DNA of 64,000 nucleotides from Ryuthela nishihirai (lineage: Eukaryota > Arthropoda > Arachnida > Araneae > Heptathelidae). The translations under genes were made by a program, and so were the position numbers. The stretch is taken from the NCBI GenBank assembly GCA_038380435.1, contig JAWZYU010000034.1, forward strand, positions 17,773,404-17,837,403, in the 5' to 3' direction. A model generated the notes under the pieces. It did no database searches, was not told where the DNA came from, and saw only the letters and a program-made list of their open reading frames with translations. Positions 1-9,817 of this stretch are shown here, piece after piece; position 1 is the stretch's first letter; each line of letters begins with the position of its first letter.

Positions 1-225
1 GACAGACTTGGAAAGGAAAGGCCGCTGTCCATCGGATGCAACATTAAGCCCCGCATGCGAGAGAGACATACCCTATGCGCCTTAAAGAACTCTCTGGATG
101 GCCTTAACGGGGAGTGTGCCATCTGTCTCCTGTCCAGTGCGTGTCCTTCCTTCAACCTTCTCTCAGCATTTGGGGTTCTTGTGGTCTGGCCATTTAGCCT
201 ATTGTGTGAAAAAAGAGTGGACATA
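1..225 (+). repeat. SINE-1 copy, 5'-truncated by window edge, diverged
   Basis: The sequence follows the body of the complete SINE-1 copies at 37.8 and 44.5 kb: the GCCGTCC-ATCGGATG segment, the block ending CTTAAAGAACTCTCTGGATGG, and the GGCCATTTAGCC block are all recognisable with many substitutions. The tRNA-like head would lie upstream of the window and the CAACCC tail is lost. It is an old copy. The ORFs that cross it are chance readings of a noncoding repeat. Confidence 0.75.
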
Positions 226-912
226 TTGGAAGGCGCCATTTTCCATCCCATCGGCTTCCTCTTCCACATTGAGGGCAAAGTGTTAGTTGACAAAATTTCA
301 ATAAAGTCAGAAACTTGGACATTGGAACGTCAGATATTTTTCATTTTCTGATACCTGAGAGTTTCGGAGTTCTCCACACACACACATATAATTTCCCACT
401 TTTTTAAATCCCTCCCATATTTGCCCCAAGAAGAAATGAGGTATTGTTTATCTAGATCTAAAACGTTAGACTGATATTCTTTCAAATTGCACGAAGGCTA
501 CTTTGAGATTTGCTAAGTAATCCCCCCCCCCCCTCCCTGCCGCGTTACTTCCGCATAGCTTGGTGTAACCATTCACGCGAGTGAGGGGTGGTTTAAGCTC
601 ACGAGAGAAAATAAAGCTATGGAAATTATTCCTCCGTGGTTTCGCAGAGTGACTATCGGTTACTTGTAATTACTTCTCTGAGTTTTTGGTTTCTTTTATG
701 ATTTAGGTGGTTCATTAGAGTCTTAAATAGCTGTTGTTAACATAGGCTGGGACTCAATTGCCTGCTTTTGGTTTTGCCTTACCAGGAAAGTAGAGACACA
801 TTTGCCCAAGACGCTATTGTTAACGGCATCTATGTCACAAGTAATGTCATTGTTTTGTGAGAAGTAATTGATAAGAGAGCATTGTAGATAAGAATCACAT
901 CGGGCAAGAAAA
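226..912. other. No gene seen; AT-rich intergenic or intronic sequence
   Basis: I see no coding pattern, RNA gene or recognisable repeat here apart from a short CA run near 375 and a poly-C run of about a dozen bases near 522-533. Confidence 0.5.
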
Positions 913-960
913 AGTCACCGATCCTTCAGCACGTGATTACGTGCTGAAGGATCGGTGACT
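913..960. repeat. Perfect 22-bp hairpin with 4-nt loop
   Basis: Positions 913-934 are the exact reverse complement of 939-960, separated by the loop GATT. No conserved transposon termini or target duplication are evident at its ends. The length fits a small foldback or a local templated inversion; a hairpin RNA precursor is possible but nothing else supports it. Confidence 0.85.
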
Positions 961-1153
961 CGTGATAAACTTCGAATCATAAACGAATCATAAACGGACC
1001 CAATTGGTTTTTAACTGAAGCAGAAACTTTCAGTTGGATGCCATATCCACTTTTAATCTGAAAGTGGATTTCCCAGCTGACATTGCGCCGAGATTTTAAT
1101 AAAGTGTTAATATGCAGTGACTAATGGAATTGAATTGGGCTCTATTACCTCTG

Positions 1154-1382
1154 AAACGCACTTTTTGCACACACTGGGCTAAATGCTCACGTCAAAAGGA
1201 CCCCGAGGGCTCAGACAATTTGGGGGAAGGGGACCCACTGGAACAGTTGTTGGGAGACAGATGGTAGCCTCCCATCAAGGCCTTCCAACGTGTTCTTTAA
1301 AGTGCAGAGGTTATGACTCACCCGAACGCAGGACCACGACTTGACGTCCAATCCGACGGACAGCGGCGTTTGCAAGCCCATT
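1154..1382 (-). repeat. SINE-1 copy, 5'-truncated, minus strand
   Basis: Read on the minus strand this matches SINE-1 from the GATGGG/CTTGGAAAGG region to the GTGTGCAAAAAGTGCG block. The tRNA-like head and the extreme tail are absent. It lies just outside the Polinton A capsid gene and the 49-bp tandem array. Confidence 0.75.
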
Positions 1383-1419
1383 AACAATTAACAAATTAAA
1401 GCTTTAAACAACGCTGAAT

Positions 1420-1930
1420 ATAATTATTTGAGAAGAAAAGCTTCATCTTCATTCTCAGACTCTGTATATGATTATTTGAGAAGAAAATGCTTTATCTTCA
1501 TTCTCAGACTCTGTATATGATTATTTGAGAAGAAAATGCTTTATCTTCATTCTCAGACTCTGTATATGATTATTTGAGAAGAAAATGCTTTATCTTCATT
1601 CTCAGACTCTGTATATGATTATTTCAGAATAAAATGCTTTATCTTAATTCTGAGACTCTGCATATGACTATTTGAGAAGAAAATGCTTTATCTTCATTCT
1701 CAGACTCTGCATATGACTATTTGAGAAGAAAATGCTTTATCTTCATTCTCAGACTCTGCATATGACTATTTGAGAAGAAAATGCTTTATGTGCATCTCAG
1801 ACTCTGCGTATGATTATTTGAGAAGAAAATGCTTTATCTTCATTCTCAGACACTGTATATGACTCTTTGAGAAGAAAATGCTTTATCTACATTATCATAC
1901 TCTGCATATGACTATTTGAGAAGAAACAAT
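1420..1930. repeat. Minisatellite, 49-bp unit, about ten copies
   Basis: The unit contains TATTTGAGAAGAAAATGC and ATTCTCAGACTCTG and recurs every 49 bp (for example CTG at 1462 and 1511). Copies between about 1460 and 1620 are nearly identical, while those further right show shared variants such as GCATATGACT in place of GTATATGATT, which suggests step-wise local amplification. The array stops directly at the 3' end of the Polinton A capsid gene, so it may lie at or near the element's boundary. Confidence 0.9.
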
Positions 1931-1968
1931 TACAAAATATGCGTGATATAATTCATTTGGCGGTCTAT

Positions 1969-3210
1969 TTAATTTAAATCGTATTTCGATATCAGCAGTT
2001 GCTGATAATTGATATAGACGTGATTCGTATTTGTTGACATGAAGTGGAATATCGGATACAGTTTCATAAAATCTTGGTAACTGACTTGTGTACCCAAGTC
2101 GATATCCATATTTTTTGCAGCTAAAAAGCTGTTGTAAACTAGCGCATAGTCTAAAGTGTTGGGTTCAAAGTTGCACTCGAATTCTTGTTCGGAAAACTGT
2201 TTGCTATTCACTCTGATCTGAATCCGTTCTAGTAACATGTGATGAAACACCATATTGTTTCTGGTTTGATTATTTAATCGGTTAGACTTCTGTAAAACAA
2301 AACAAAGATGTACGGGTTTATTTTGAGTTGTAGTAACCCGTCAACTGATCTGAGAGTCAATTCGAGTGTCAGATTTGTACAGTTTGCACGATTCCCAAAG
2401 GATTTCATGTGGATTGCCGCTTGCTAACTGAGATTCTAGTTTTGCAAGTACTTGTAGTGATGGTTCCACTTTTGGAATAAACCAAGATACGTGAGATATT
2501 TCAAATTTATACAATGTAGCCCCAACTATATGAATAATGTCTTTGTCATCACTTTTTTCAATTTTTATGGTATGTTTTACACCGCGAAACACTTTATCCA
2601 CGTCTTGGCAGAATCGAAGCAGCCGATTCAGTGGTAAGAATAAACTTACGTTTTAACTATTTTTTGTAATTTATTATCTGTCCGAGAATCCTTGATTGAA
2701 TTCAGGATTTTTCTTCAACGCATGTGCAAAATCCTTTTTCTTATTATTCGTGTCCAGTTTATCTTCGCCTCCGTCGTACAAATACTTATTCATTTTCGAA
2801 CTGTCTGCCGTATCTTTGAACCACATCATACTTGTGGCAGCACTGTGTGAAAAGTCTTCGGAAAAATCAATTAATTTGTGAATCGTGGTCGTCACTCCTG
2901 ACAATTCAATATCTTCGATTTCTCTGTTTCCTATATAATATTGAGCTCTCTTAAAAATGTTGTATCCGTTATTGACCATCGTAACTACATCATTGCCGCC
3001 GATATCAAACCCATCTAATTTCAGTATTTTGCTTCTGACGTGTATATAACTATTGTGCGGATGTAGAAAAACGTCCATGTCTTTGGTAAATATTTCGTAT
3101 TTTTCGAGATTTTTAACATTCACATTGGTTTCTCGATATTCCAAGTACTCGTATTTTGTCGTGGAATTATCGTCTATTGAGTCTTCGAACAAATTCCAGT
3201 AAGTAGCTTC
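1969..3210 (-). pseudogene. Polinton A major capsid protein (double jelly-roll), broken
   Basis: Three successive minus-strand blocks (3192-2674, 2601-2341, 2253-1969) read as one protein broken by frameshifts and stops. The C-terminal block has the conserved run around FHHMLLERIQIRVN and the YPIFHF motif, and a stretch before it reads like the KPVHLCFVLQ region seen in Polinton-type capsids. The N-terminal block contains the WNLFEDS start region, extended upstream of 3192. In the virus-like particle this would form the trimeric capsomer. It is followed upstream by the penton-like gene on the same strand. Assignment is from remembered family patterns, not a search. Confidence 0.6.
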
Positions 3211-3364
3211 AACGTTCTTCCTATACTTACTTTATGATTTTTAGGCCATTTCCGTAAATTAACTGATTAAGAATATTTCTGCATTTAGGGGATATTTTCT
3301 CGTTTTTTGGAACTAAAATATAAAAAATATTTTAATCGCTTACTCAGTATCTTCATCTTTATTT

Positions 3365-4066
3365 GGATCTGATGTGTAACATATAAGTCACGTATTCCTT
3401 GTTCAAGTCAATTACTTTATTGTTCTGATCGGTTACTTTCATTCTAACGTTGTAAATGTAATCAGTTTATTGAGGTAAATATATGGGGAAGAATGGATGT
3501 GTGTCGATTAAACTGCCAGGCGCTGTTTGAGGCACGAAACTGTACAACACGTCGCTCTTTTGGTTATTGAGATAGGAAGATTCTACAATAGAACAGTGAA
3601 TTAGAATGCGATCAACCCCTCTCGTTATGTTGGGTGGGAACTTTCCTTCGTTTTTTGCTGCATCGATAATTTACGTTTCGAACCCTAGTATTTCTCGTAA
3701 CTTTCCTTCCGCAAAAATCTATTTCATATCCTCTTGCCAAACCAAAAACAAATCTTAATGTGGGGAGGTTGCTTTCTAGTATTATAGGGCTAGGATCCCC
3801 AAAGACAATTTTCAAAACATCATTAAATCCTTCTATATCGTACATTCATTCGGGAAAGTTATTTTATTCCATTGCCTTCCACTGAAGTATTTCAGAGTGT
3901 TATTGTTATATTTATCACTGATGTTGTACCAGGAATACCACATATTGCTACCGATCAGTGCTATCTCGTATTCATCATTGAATGTGATCGGCGTTTCATA
4001 ATTAATTTCCAAATCTTCGGGGTTATATGCCGTAATAGTAGAGGAATTGATAGTTATGAGTACCAT
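3365..4066 (-). pseudogene. Polinton A penton-like minor capsid protein, broken
   Basis: The start at 4066 (MVLITIN) leads into a WYSWYNISDKYNNN motif. A frameshift near 3845 leads to the GFNDVLK and LESNLPTLRFV block, and further downstream the reading resumes with HCSIVESSYLN, SDVLYSF and VTDQNNKVIDL. These blocks are typical of the second, single-jelly-roll capsid protein encoded next to the protease in Polintons. The relative in element B (63379-63884) shares the same motifs and is also frameshifted. It probably formed the capsid vertices; function is inferred from family and position. Confidence 0.55.
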
Positions 4067-4098
4067 CTGTATTAATATAGTGTAGTACTATGTAGTAC
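4067..4098. promoter_or_regulatory. Short spacer between penton-like gene and protease
   Basis: An AT-rich spacer with the repeated pentamer-like TAGTACTA / TAGTACTT is conserved at the equivalent place in element B (63345-63378). It is the only noncoding sequence between two same-strand genes, so it should hold the 3' end of one transcript and the promoter of the next. Confidence 0.35.
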
Positions 4099-5172
4099 TT
4101 ATATGCTAGTTGTTACCAACAATTTATTCCGATCGTTAGGAGTTTGTTCAAACTGATACAATACATCATATGGACTTACGTTACAATTCCTTCGTTTAAT
4201 GTAATAGATTCAGTAGTAACCGCATTTTACAGAGTAATTTGCTTGAATTTGCGAAGAGGTATAGACGATCGGCTTTGAAGATGAAAGTAAATAGTGTTTT
4301 ATTTCTTCTTGTGGCGATAAACCGAATGGATCAAAGTACTCGACGTAAGGTAACTTCGCATCATTGAAATAAGCTATCCAATGAGTTCCTGAACCACAGG
4401 AAACGTCAAAGTTCACTATACCATTTTCGTTCTTGTATGTTTTTGTTGGCAAAGAATCGATATAGTATAACCACAGAATCCTTTTTCGTTTTCCATTATT
4501 TTTCCGATATCTAAGTTACTTAATGGCTCTTTTTTTTTAAATCCCTGAGCTATTTGTATTCCTGGAATGTACAAACCTTTTCCCTTTCTTTTATTTTTAG
4601 ATAAGCCAGCTGCTCTTTGCTTTCCAGGAATGCATAACCCTTTTCCTAAACTTTTTGTGCAAGCTTAGTACCAGCATGGCCCCGTGTGCGGGAGAGCCAT
4701 ACCCTGTGCACGTTAAAGAACACGCTGGATGGCCTTGACGGGAGACTACCATCTGTCTCCCAACAGCTGTTCCAGTGGGTCCCCTCCCCCAACCTTCTCT
4801 GAGCCTTCGGGGTCCATGTGACCTGGCCATTTAGCCCATGGTGTGCAAAAAAGTGCCGCTCAGAGGTAAAACAACCCAACCCAAAATAGTACCAGCATAT
4901 CCCGCAGCTCCAACTGCAGCTGCTTTTCCCAATGCTACTAGTGCAGGTATTAAGAACGGCAAAAATCCACCTAGCTGTGTTTTACTGAAACGAAGTCGAA
5001 CTGGCGTTTTAGATTTTTTCAGTTTAATGATATGTCTCTTCGTCAGTTTCAAAGTATCGTTATCTATCTTTTGCGGATCAATACTTAAAGTTATAGGATT
5101 CTTGTTTACAAATGCACTCTTCAGTTTTTGTTTCTGTCCACTCGTTAAACTAGTCAGATAACTGTGATACAT
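4099..5172 (-). pseudogene. Polinton A pX-adenain protease ORF, interrupted by SINE-1
   Basis: The N-terminal part (from 5172) ends in the hydrophobic GGFLPFLIPALVALG segment typical of adenovirus pX/minor core-like proteins. A SINE-1 copy breaks it at 4678-4898. After it come GKGLYIPGK-type repeats that run in the same frame through 4495 into an adenain-like cysteine protease with GTHWIAYF (catalytic His), YFDPFG (acidic residue) and VKCGYY (catalytic Cys) motifs. Lesions: a one-base loss near the FRGVY-equivalent region, and a stop (TGA) in place of the second Cys codon at about 4214. The protease would process capsid proteins. Element B confirms the gene model. Confidence 0.7.
4666..4898 (+). 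mobile_element. SINE-1 insertion inside pX, with 12-bp target duplication
   Basis: The repeat body occupies about 4678-4886 and is flanked by TAGTACCAGCAT at 4666-4677 and 4887-4898. It is 5'-truncated (no tRNA head) and ends in the family tail GTAAAACAACCCAACCC. Element B has one uninterrupted copy of the target at about 62763-62774 (read on the opposite strand), which proves this is an insertion. The copy is close to the consensus of the 38.0 and 44.6 kb copies, so it is fairly young. Confidence 0.93.
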
Positions 5173-5227
5173 TATACTTTATTTTTATAAGTATCACGCA
5201 CTTAAATTTTACATATAAAAATTAAGC
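5173..5227. promoter_or_regulatory. Divergent promoter region between pX and PLA2 genes
   Basis: These 55 bp separate two start codons on opposite strands. TATA-like runs are present in both directions (TACTTTATTTTTATAAG and ACATATAAAAATTAAG). Parts are conserved around the equivalent starts in element B, where a foldback element and amplified units have moved the two genes apart. Confidence 0.5.
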
Positions 5228-5704
5228 ATGCATTGTGTAAAGTGTAAAATGAAAACTTTAACGGATAACGATGAATATGTCACTTCAAAGGGTAAAAGAG
5301 TAATGATGAGAGGTAGATGCCGAACGTGTGGAAAAATGAAGTATAAATTTGTGAAACAGAAAGGAAAATTTGTAAAAGGTGGTGATATAGTAAGCTGGAT
5401 TCAAGAAATGTTTAATCCACCCGAAATGCACATTCCAGGTTACCAGTATTGTGGAACGTTTACGAAACTGGAGAAAAGGTTAATGCGAGGAGATCCTGGT
5501 AGTAACCGTGTGGACAAAGCCTGTAAAAAGCATATTTCTTACAGCAAATCTACAAAAACTAAAAAGAGGCACGAAGCCGACCAAGAATTATTAAATGATT
5601 TGGATGAAATTCAGAACCCAACTTTAGGAGAAAGAATTTCAAAAACGATAATCAAACCAATCATTAAAACAAAGAAACTGTTCGGTTTAGGACACAAGAA
5701 ATAA
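5228..5704 (+). CDS. Polinton A zinc-ribbon/phospholipase A2-like protein
   Basis: A 158-residue ORF. The N-terminus is a four-Cys zinc ribbon (CVKC at residues 3-6, CRTC at about 32-35) followed by a basic stretch. The middle has PGYQYCGTFTKLEK, matching the Ca-binding loop region of parvovirus-type capsid PLA2 domains, then the active-site helix DKACKKHISY. The catalytic His is present but the Asp that normally follows it is missing by an in-frame deletion; element B has KKHDISY. The C-terminus is a basic tail. In viruses this activity helps the particle leave the endosome. The ORF is open but the enzyme is probably inactive. Confidence 0.75.
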   Translation: MHCVKCKMKTLTDNDEYVTSKGKRVMMRGRCRTCGKMKYKFVKQKGKFVKGGDIVSWIQEMFNPPEMHIPGYQYCGTFTKLEKRLMRGDPGSNRVDKACKKHISYSKSTKTKKRHEADQELLNDLDEIQNPTLGERISKTIIKPIIKTKKLFGLGHKK

Positions 5705-5705
5705 G

Positions 5706-6763
5706 ATGCTTTCTTCCGTTTACTATGACCCATTAAAGGGATTTTCCGGCATAAAATATCTAATGCGCAAAACTGGATTGACTGAAAAAGAAGTAAAAAG
5801 ATTTCTCCAACAACACGATGTGTACACGTTACACAAACCCATTTATAAAAAATTCCAAACCAGACGGGTTTATGTCTCGAATGTAGACGACCAGTGGCAG
5901 AGTGATTTAATCGACATGCAAAAATTTAAATTTCACAATAACCACACGAATTATATTTTAACCCTGATTGACATTTTCAGCAAATTCGCTTGGGCAATAC
6001 TTATTAAAAAGAAAACGGGTAATGAGATTACCAAAGCATTTGTCGAAATTTTTAAACAACGTAAGCCATCCAAGTTACAAACGGATAAGGGAACTGAGTT
6101 TATCAATAAAGAAACTCAAGCATTGTTTAATCAACGAGGTGTCCATTGGTTTGCCACTGAACATGAGACTAAAGCTCAAATTGTGGAACGATTTAATAGG
6201 ACTCTAAAGACAAAAATGTGGAAATATTTCACTGCTAATAACACTAGAAAATGGATCGATGTTCTACCAAAACTCGTTAAGAATTTCAATACCTCTTATC
6301 ACAGATCAATAAGAATGACCCCAAAAGAGGCAAGCTTGCAGAAAAACAAAGATATTGTGTATTTTAATCTGTTTGGTAAAAGAATTAAATCTATTACAGC
6401 ACCAAAATTTAAAATGGCGACAGAGTGAGAATCGACAAGTACAAGACACCGTTTAGAAAAGGTTATCTGCCGAATTTTACAGAAGAGATTTTTGAAATTG
6501 CTCAAGTTCTGAATACAGATCCCATAACCTATAAGATCAAGGATCTGAAAGGAGAACCAATCATTGGTAGTTTTTACACTTAAGAAATGGTGAAATACGA
6601 AAAGCAAGATGACATTTATAAAGTTGAAACCATTCTGAAAACTAGAGTGAAGAATAATAAAAAAAGTGTATTATGTTAAATGGTTTGGTTATGATAATGC
6701 ATTTAATTCTGGGTCAAAGTATATGATCTTTTTAAATAAAGCAAATGAAGATTCAAAATTTTG
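5706..6763 (+). pseudogene. Polinton A integrase (retroviral-type DDE), frameshifted at C-terminus
   Basis: The start lies two bases after the PLA2 stop. The core contains WQSDLIDM (first Asp), LQTDKGTEF (second Asp) and AQIVERFNRTL (Glu), so the D,D-E triad is intact in the first 240 residues. A one-base loss near 6413 shifts the frame just before the IGDRVRI-type SH3/chromo-like tail, which then shows an in-frame stop near 6581 and another break near 6650. The integrase would insert the linear element DNA. Element B carries the same gene with other lesions. Confidence 0.85.
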
Positions 6764-7462
6764 ACTTTGAAGAAGATGAGAAATTCTTGAACAGAATCGT
6801 ATTTGCACCTCTCTGGCCTTTTAGACTTTCAATCTGTGGTCCTTCGGGTTCAGGGAAGACGAACCTTTTGTTGAACTTAATATTTAACTATAACTAGTTA
6901 AAACTATTAAAACTATAACTAGTTTATAACTATTTAATTTAACTATAACTTTAATATTAATTTAACTATAAACATCTCAACTATAATAAATCTTTTTATA
7001 TGCCAAAGATTTAACCGAGCCGGAATATCAGTTTATGCAAGAAATATTCGACGATTTGCATGAAATTTTGGAGAAAACATTTGACGAAAAAATCTCAATT
7101 GCAACTTTCTCTTCCAGTAAAGAATACATCGTCAAGGTCAACGAACTAGATCCCGACATGCAAAATTTAATTGTTTTCGACGATTTCGTAACGGAAAGAG
7201 ATCAAAAACTCATCGAAGAATTATTCGTCAGAGGAAGGAAAAAGAACATATCATTGATTTACCTGACACAGAGTTATTTTTCGACGCCAAAAGACATTCG
7301 ACTACAGTGTAATTATTTTATATTCTTTAATATGCAGAGAAATGTGAGAGAAATAAGAGAGAAATGTTGCAGATACAAATGGATCATGCAACAGAAATCA
7401 GGAAAGATATTTTTATGCAGTGTTATGTATATGCAGTTTGAAAACTACACGATTTTTTATTA
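6745..7462 (+). pseudogene. Polinton A FtsK/A32-type packaging ATPase, disrupted
   Basis: It starts at 6745 overlapping the integrase end. Walker A CGPSGSGKT lies at about 6836-6862 and Walker B IVFDDF at about 7168-7188, followed by a segment (LIYLTQSYF) typical of these ATPases. Between them an AT-rich block at about 6888-6985 made of TAACTATAACT-like repeats interrupts the gene and brings stops. This block is absent in element B, where the reading passes straight through. The protein would pump DNA into capsids. Confidence 0.8.
6888..6985. repeat. AT-rich simple repeat expanded inside the ATPase gene
   Basis: Imperfect repeats of TAACTATAA / AACTATTAAAACT split the ATPase reading frame between Walker A and the following helix. 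The element B gene lacks the block, so this is an expansion or insertion specific to element A. Confidence 0.75.
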
Positions 7463-7521
7463 ATCGATAAAAAAACCAAGCACGTGCCTCTGAAGTACAG
7501 AAAAAACTTTGGTAAATAAAG

Positions 7522-7614
7522 ATGGATTACTTAACAAAGTTTGGCGTCATCAGCTCTGAAACCGGCTCCGAAAGAGGACCAGCGGGAATTCCAGGTGAGA
7601 ATCCTGAAAGATAA
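7522..7614 (+). pseudogene. Start of Polinton A fibre-like protein (truncated)
   Basis: The first 20 or so residues (LTKFGVISSETGSERGPAGIPG) match the start of the fibre-like gene on the minus strand of element B at 58021. After GIPG the sequence diverges and stops at 7614; the divergence point reads CAG-GTGAGAA, resembling a splice donor, but in B the coding sequence simply continues. The rest of the gene is missing here and replaced by repeats. Confidence 0.65.
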
Positions 7615-8460
7615 GTATGTTTGTTACACAGTTATGATAGATTTTAATTGTAAAGCGAAAACGATACCGACCTTTTTATCTACGATCTTTTGGAAAAGGG
7701 AATATTTGTTCTTTTATGATAAGAGAAATATTCAAACAAAAAGAAGAGAGAATGGTAAGTACGTTTTTATTTAGATAGATTTAATTGTAAAGCTGAAACG
7801 GAAAGATAAAATATTCAGCTTTGGTTTTCGTTAGCAATTAAAAGTTTGATTTTTTTATCCACAATCTGATTGAGGTATATATTGTAAAAAGTTCTTCTTT
7901 GATTAAGAAATTTATTCAGTTTCGGTTTTAAGTTTCTGTTCTGTTGAGTATTGAAACGCTCTCGGCTGGGAGAAAAATCAGTTTGTGTTTCTCTCCTGAA
8001 GGGTAAGATTTCTCTCCTGAATGGTAAGTACGCTTTATGATAGATTTTAATTGGAAAGCGAGAAAGATAAAATATTCAGCTTTGCTTTTCATTAACAAAT
8101 AAAAGTTTGACTTTTTATCTACGATCTGATTGAGATATATATTGTAAAATATTCTTCTGTGATAAATATTTATTCAGTTTTGGTTTTAAGTTTCGGTTTG
8201 ATAACAGAATTATTACTTGGACTTTGGTTTCAGATAAAAGTTTCGGTTTAACAGCAAAAATTATTACTTGGACTTTGTCAGATAAAAGTTTTAATATTAT
8301 TGTTTGATAAGAAATTTATTCAGTTTTGGTTGCGGATAAAAGTTTCGGTTTGATAGCAAAATTATTATTTGGACTATGGTTAGATAAAAGTTTTAATATT
8401 CTTGTTTGATAGCAAAATTATTACTTGGACTTTGGTTAGATAAAATATAATTGCAAAAAT
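7600..8460. repeat. Degenerate tandem duplications downstream of element A
   Basis: A segment beginning ATGGTAAGTACG and continuing through AAAGATAAAATATTCAGCTTTG and ATCTGATTGAG occurs at 7752-7935 and again at 8020-8210, with a partial relative at 7605-7680. From 8210 to 8450 a shorter unit with ATTATTACTTGGACTTTGG and GATAAAAGTTTTAATATT repeats several times. No protein coding is seen. It lies where the rest of the fibre gene would be expected. Confidence 0.7.
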
Positions 8461-8744
8461 TATATATCAGAGTTTAGAAACTGAAGAAATTCCCTCTGAT
8501 CTAGAAACAGCTATATTTAAGCCCCTGTTTAAGGGTGGTAAAAAAACTGGTTACTCAAATTATAGACCGATTGCTATATTATCCACTATTGCTAAAATTA
8601 TGGAAAATATATACTTGAAATATTATATTCATTCTTATAAAACATAACATTTTAAATAATAATCAGTTTGGATTTCAAAAAGGCAAAGATACTATAAAAC
8701 TACTAACAAAACTTACAGACAACTTAAACTCTTCATAAATAGGG

Positions 8745-9512
8745 GTCATAAATAAAGTGACCAGATTTTAACATTGGTAAAGCGGGACACCATGAGCGGT
8801 CACCATTGGTAAGCGGGACACCATATTTTATTCTTAGTTTATAAATTAAATTAATTTGATTGTTATAAAGTAACTATATTTTAAAAATTATTTTAATTTT
8901 AATCCTATGTTTCTTTCTAAATAATAACAATACTAACTTGTATTATTTTTCCTCTGAATTTGCCGTAACGTAAGTCGTAAGTGTCACAAGGCCGGCGCTA
9001 GACTTTTTGCCGCCACTATAAAATATAAATAATACGAGTACTGTCTGCTAAATTCAAGAAAATTTATGTATTTATGAAATAAATAAGTAAATTACTTACC
9101 TAAATTATCTGAATAGCTGATTTGTTGACATCACTTGTTTAACTAGCACTAGCACGCAGTACGGTCATTGTTCATTAAGTCTAAACAATGGTGGTCGAAT
9201 TCTAACAACTGATCAACAATGCGAACTTTGATAAGCAGTTCTCGATAATCAGTTCTCAACAATTATTTCTTATTATTAAAGTTTAACATTATAAAATTAA
9301 CAAAAATAATATAAAACTCATATCCTGGCGAAATAGCCACATGGCCGCCGAAAACCGTATATTCCCTTCCCGTTCTCCCGCCGTTCCCTAGCTTGTCGTG
9401 CATTCTTTCCAAAAATCGGGACTTTTTTAAAACGCCGCGGGACGCGGGACAAATTGTTAAAAATCGGGACTGTCCCGCCAAAAGCGGGACGTCTGGTCAC
9501 CTTAGTCATAAA
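8745..9512. mobile_element. hAT-type non-autonomous element with 8-bp target duplication
   Basis: The element is 8753-9504 (752 bp). Its ends are TAAAGTGACCAGA and, on the other strand, TAAGGTGACCAGA. The 8-bp GTCATAAA is duplicated at 8745-8752 and 9505-9512. Removing the element and one duplicate leaves the host LINE frame uninterrupted. GTCCCG/CGGGAC-rich subterminal repeats (for example near 9428-9490) are typical binding-site-like clusters of hAT elements. It has no transposase ORF. Confidence 0.9.
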
Positions 9513-9552
9513 GTAATAGCTATTTTTTTAGACTTACAGAAAGCATTTGATA

Positions 9553-9769
9553 CTATAGATCAAAGGTTCTCAATATGGGGTACGTTGTAAAATTTTTCGG
9601 GGAACGATGTGAGAGCTCAAAAGTCGCTAGATCTAGTAACAAAGTCGCTAAGTTGGCATTATTATACTATAACTATAGTTTTATCAATCTATATAAGGGG
9701 TGCGCCAGTTACATGCACATTTCCTGGGGGTACTAGAAGAATAAAAGGTTGAGAACCACTGCTATAGAT
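9553..9769. mobile_element. hAT MITE, copy 1, with 8-bp target duplication
   Basis: The element is 9561-9761, flanked by CTATAGAT at 9553-9560 and 9762-9769. The right end read inward is CAGTGGTTCTCAA and the left end CAAAGGTTCTCAA, a hAT-type terminus. It sits between the AFDTID and HNFLLQ parts of the LINE reverse transcriptase and restores the frame when excised. A second copy is at 13252-13460. Confidence 0.92.
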
Positions 9770-9817
9770 CACAATTTCTTATTGCAAAAACTTAAAAATT
9801 ATGGGATAAGGAGAATT

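Larger units (their letters stand above)
1950..7614. mobile_element. Polinton/Maverick-like element A (adintovirus-like), decayed
   Basis: Order from left to right: major capsid (-), penton-like (-), pX-protease (-), zinc-ribbon/PLA2 (+), integrase (+), packaging ATPase (+), start of fibre-like protein (+). The two transcription units diverge from a 55-bp spacer at 5173-5227. This gene set is that of self-synthesising virus-like DNA transposons. No PolB, terminal inverted repeats or 6-bp target duplications are visible, so the ends are approximate. Most genes carry frameshifts, stops or insertions. Element B at the right end of the window is an inverted relative. Confidence 0.85.

Noticed and set aside
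1420..1930. CRISPR-like regular repeats
   Set aside because: The whole 49-bp unit repeats without unique spacers, and the genome is eukaryotic. It is a minisatellite.
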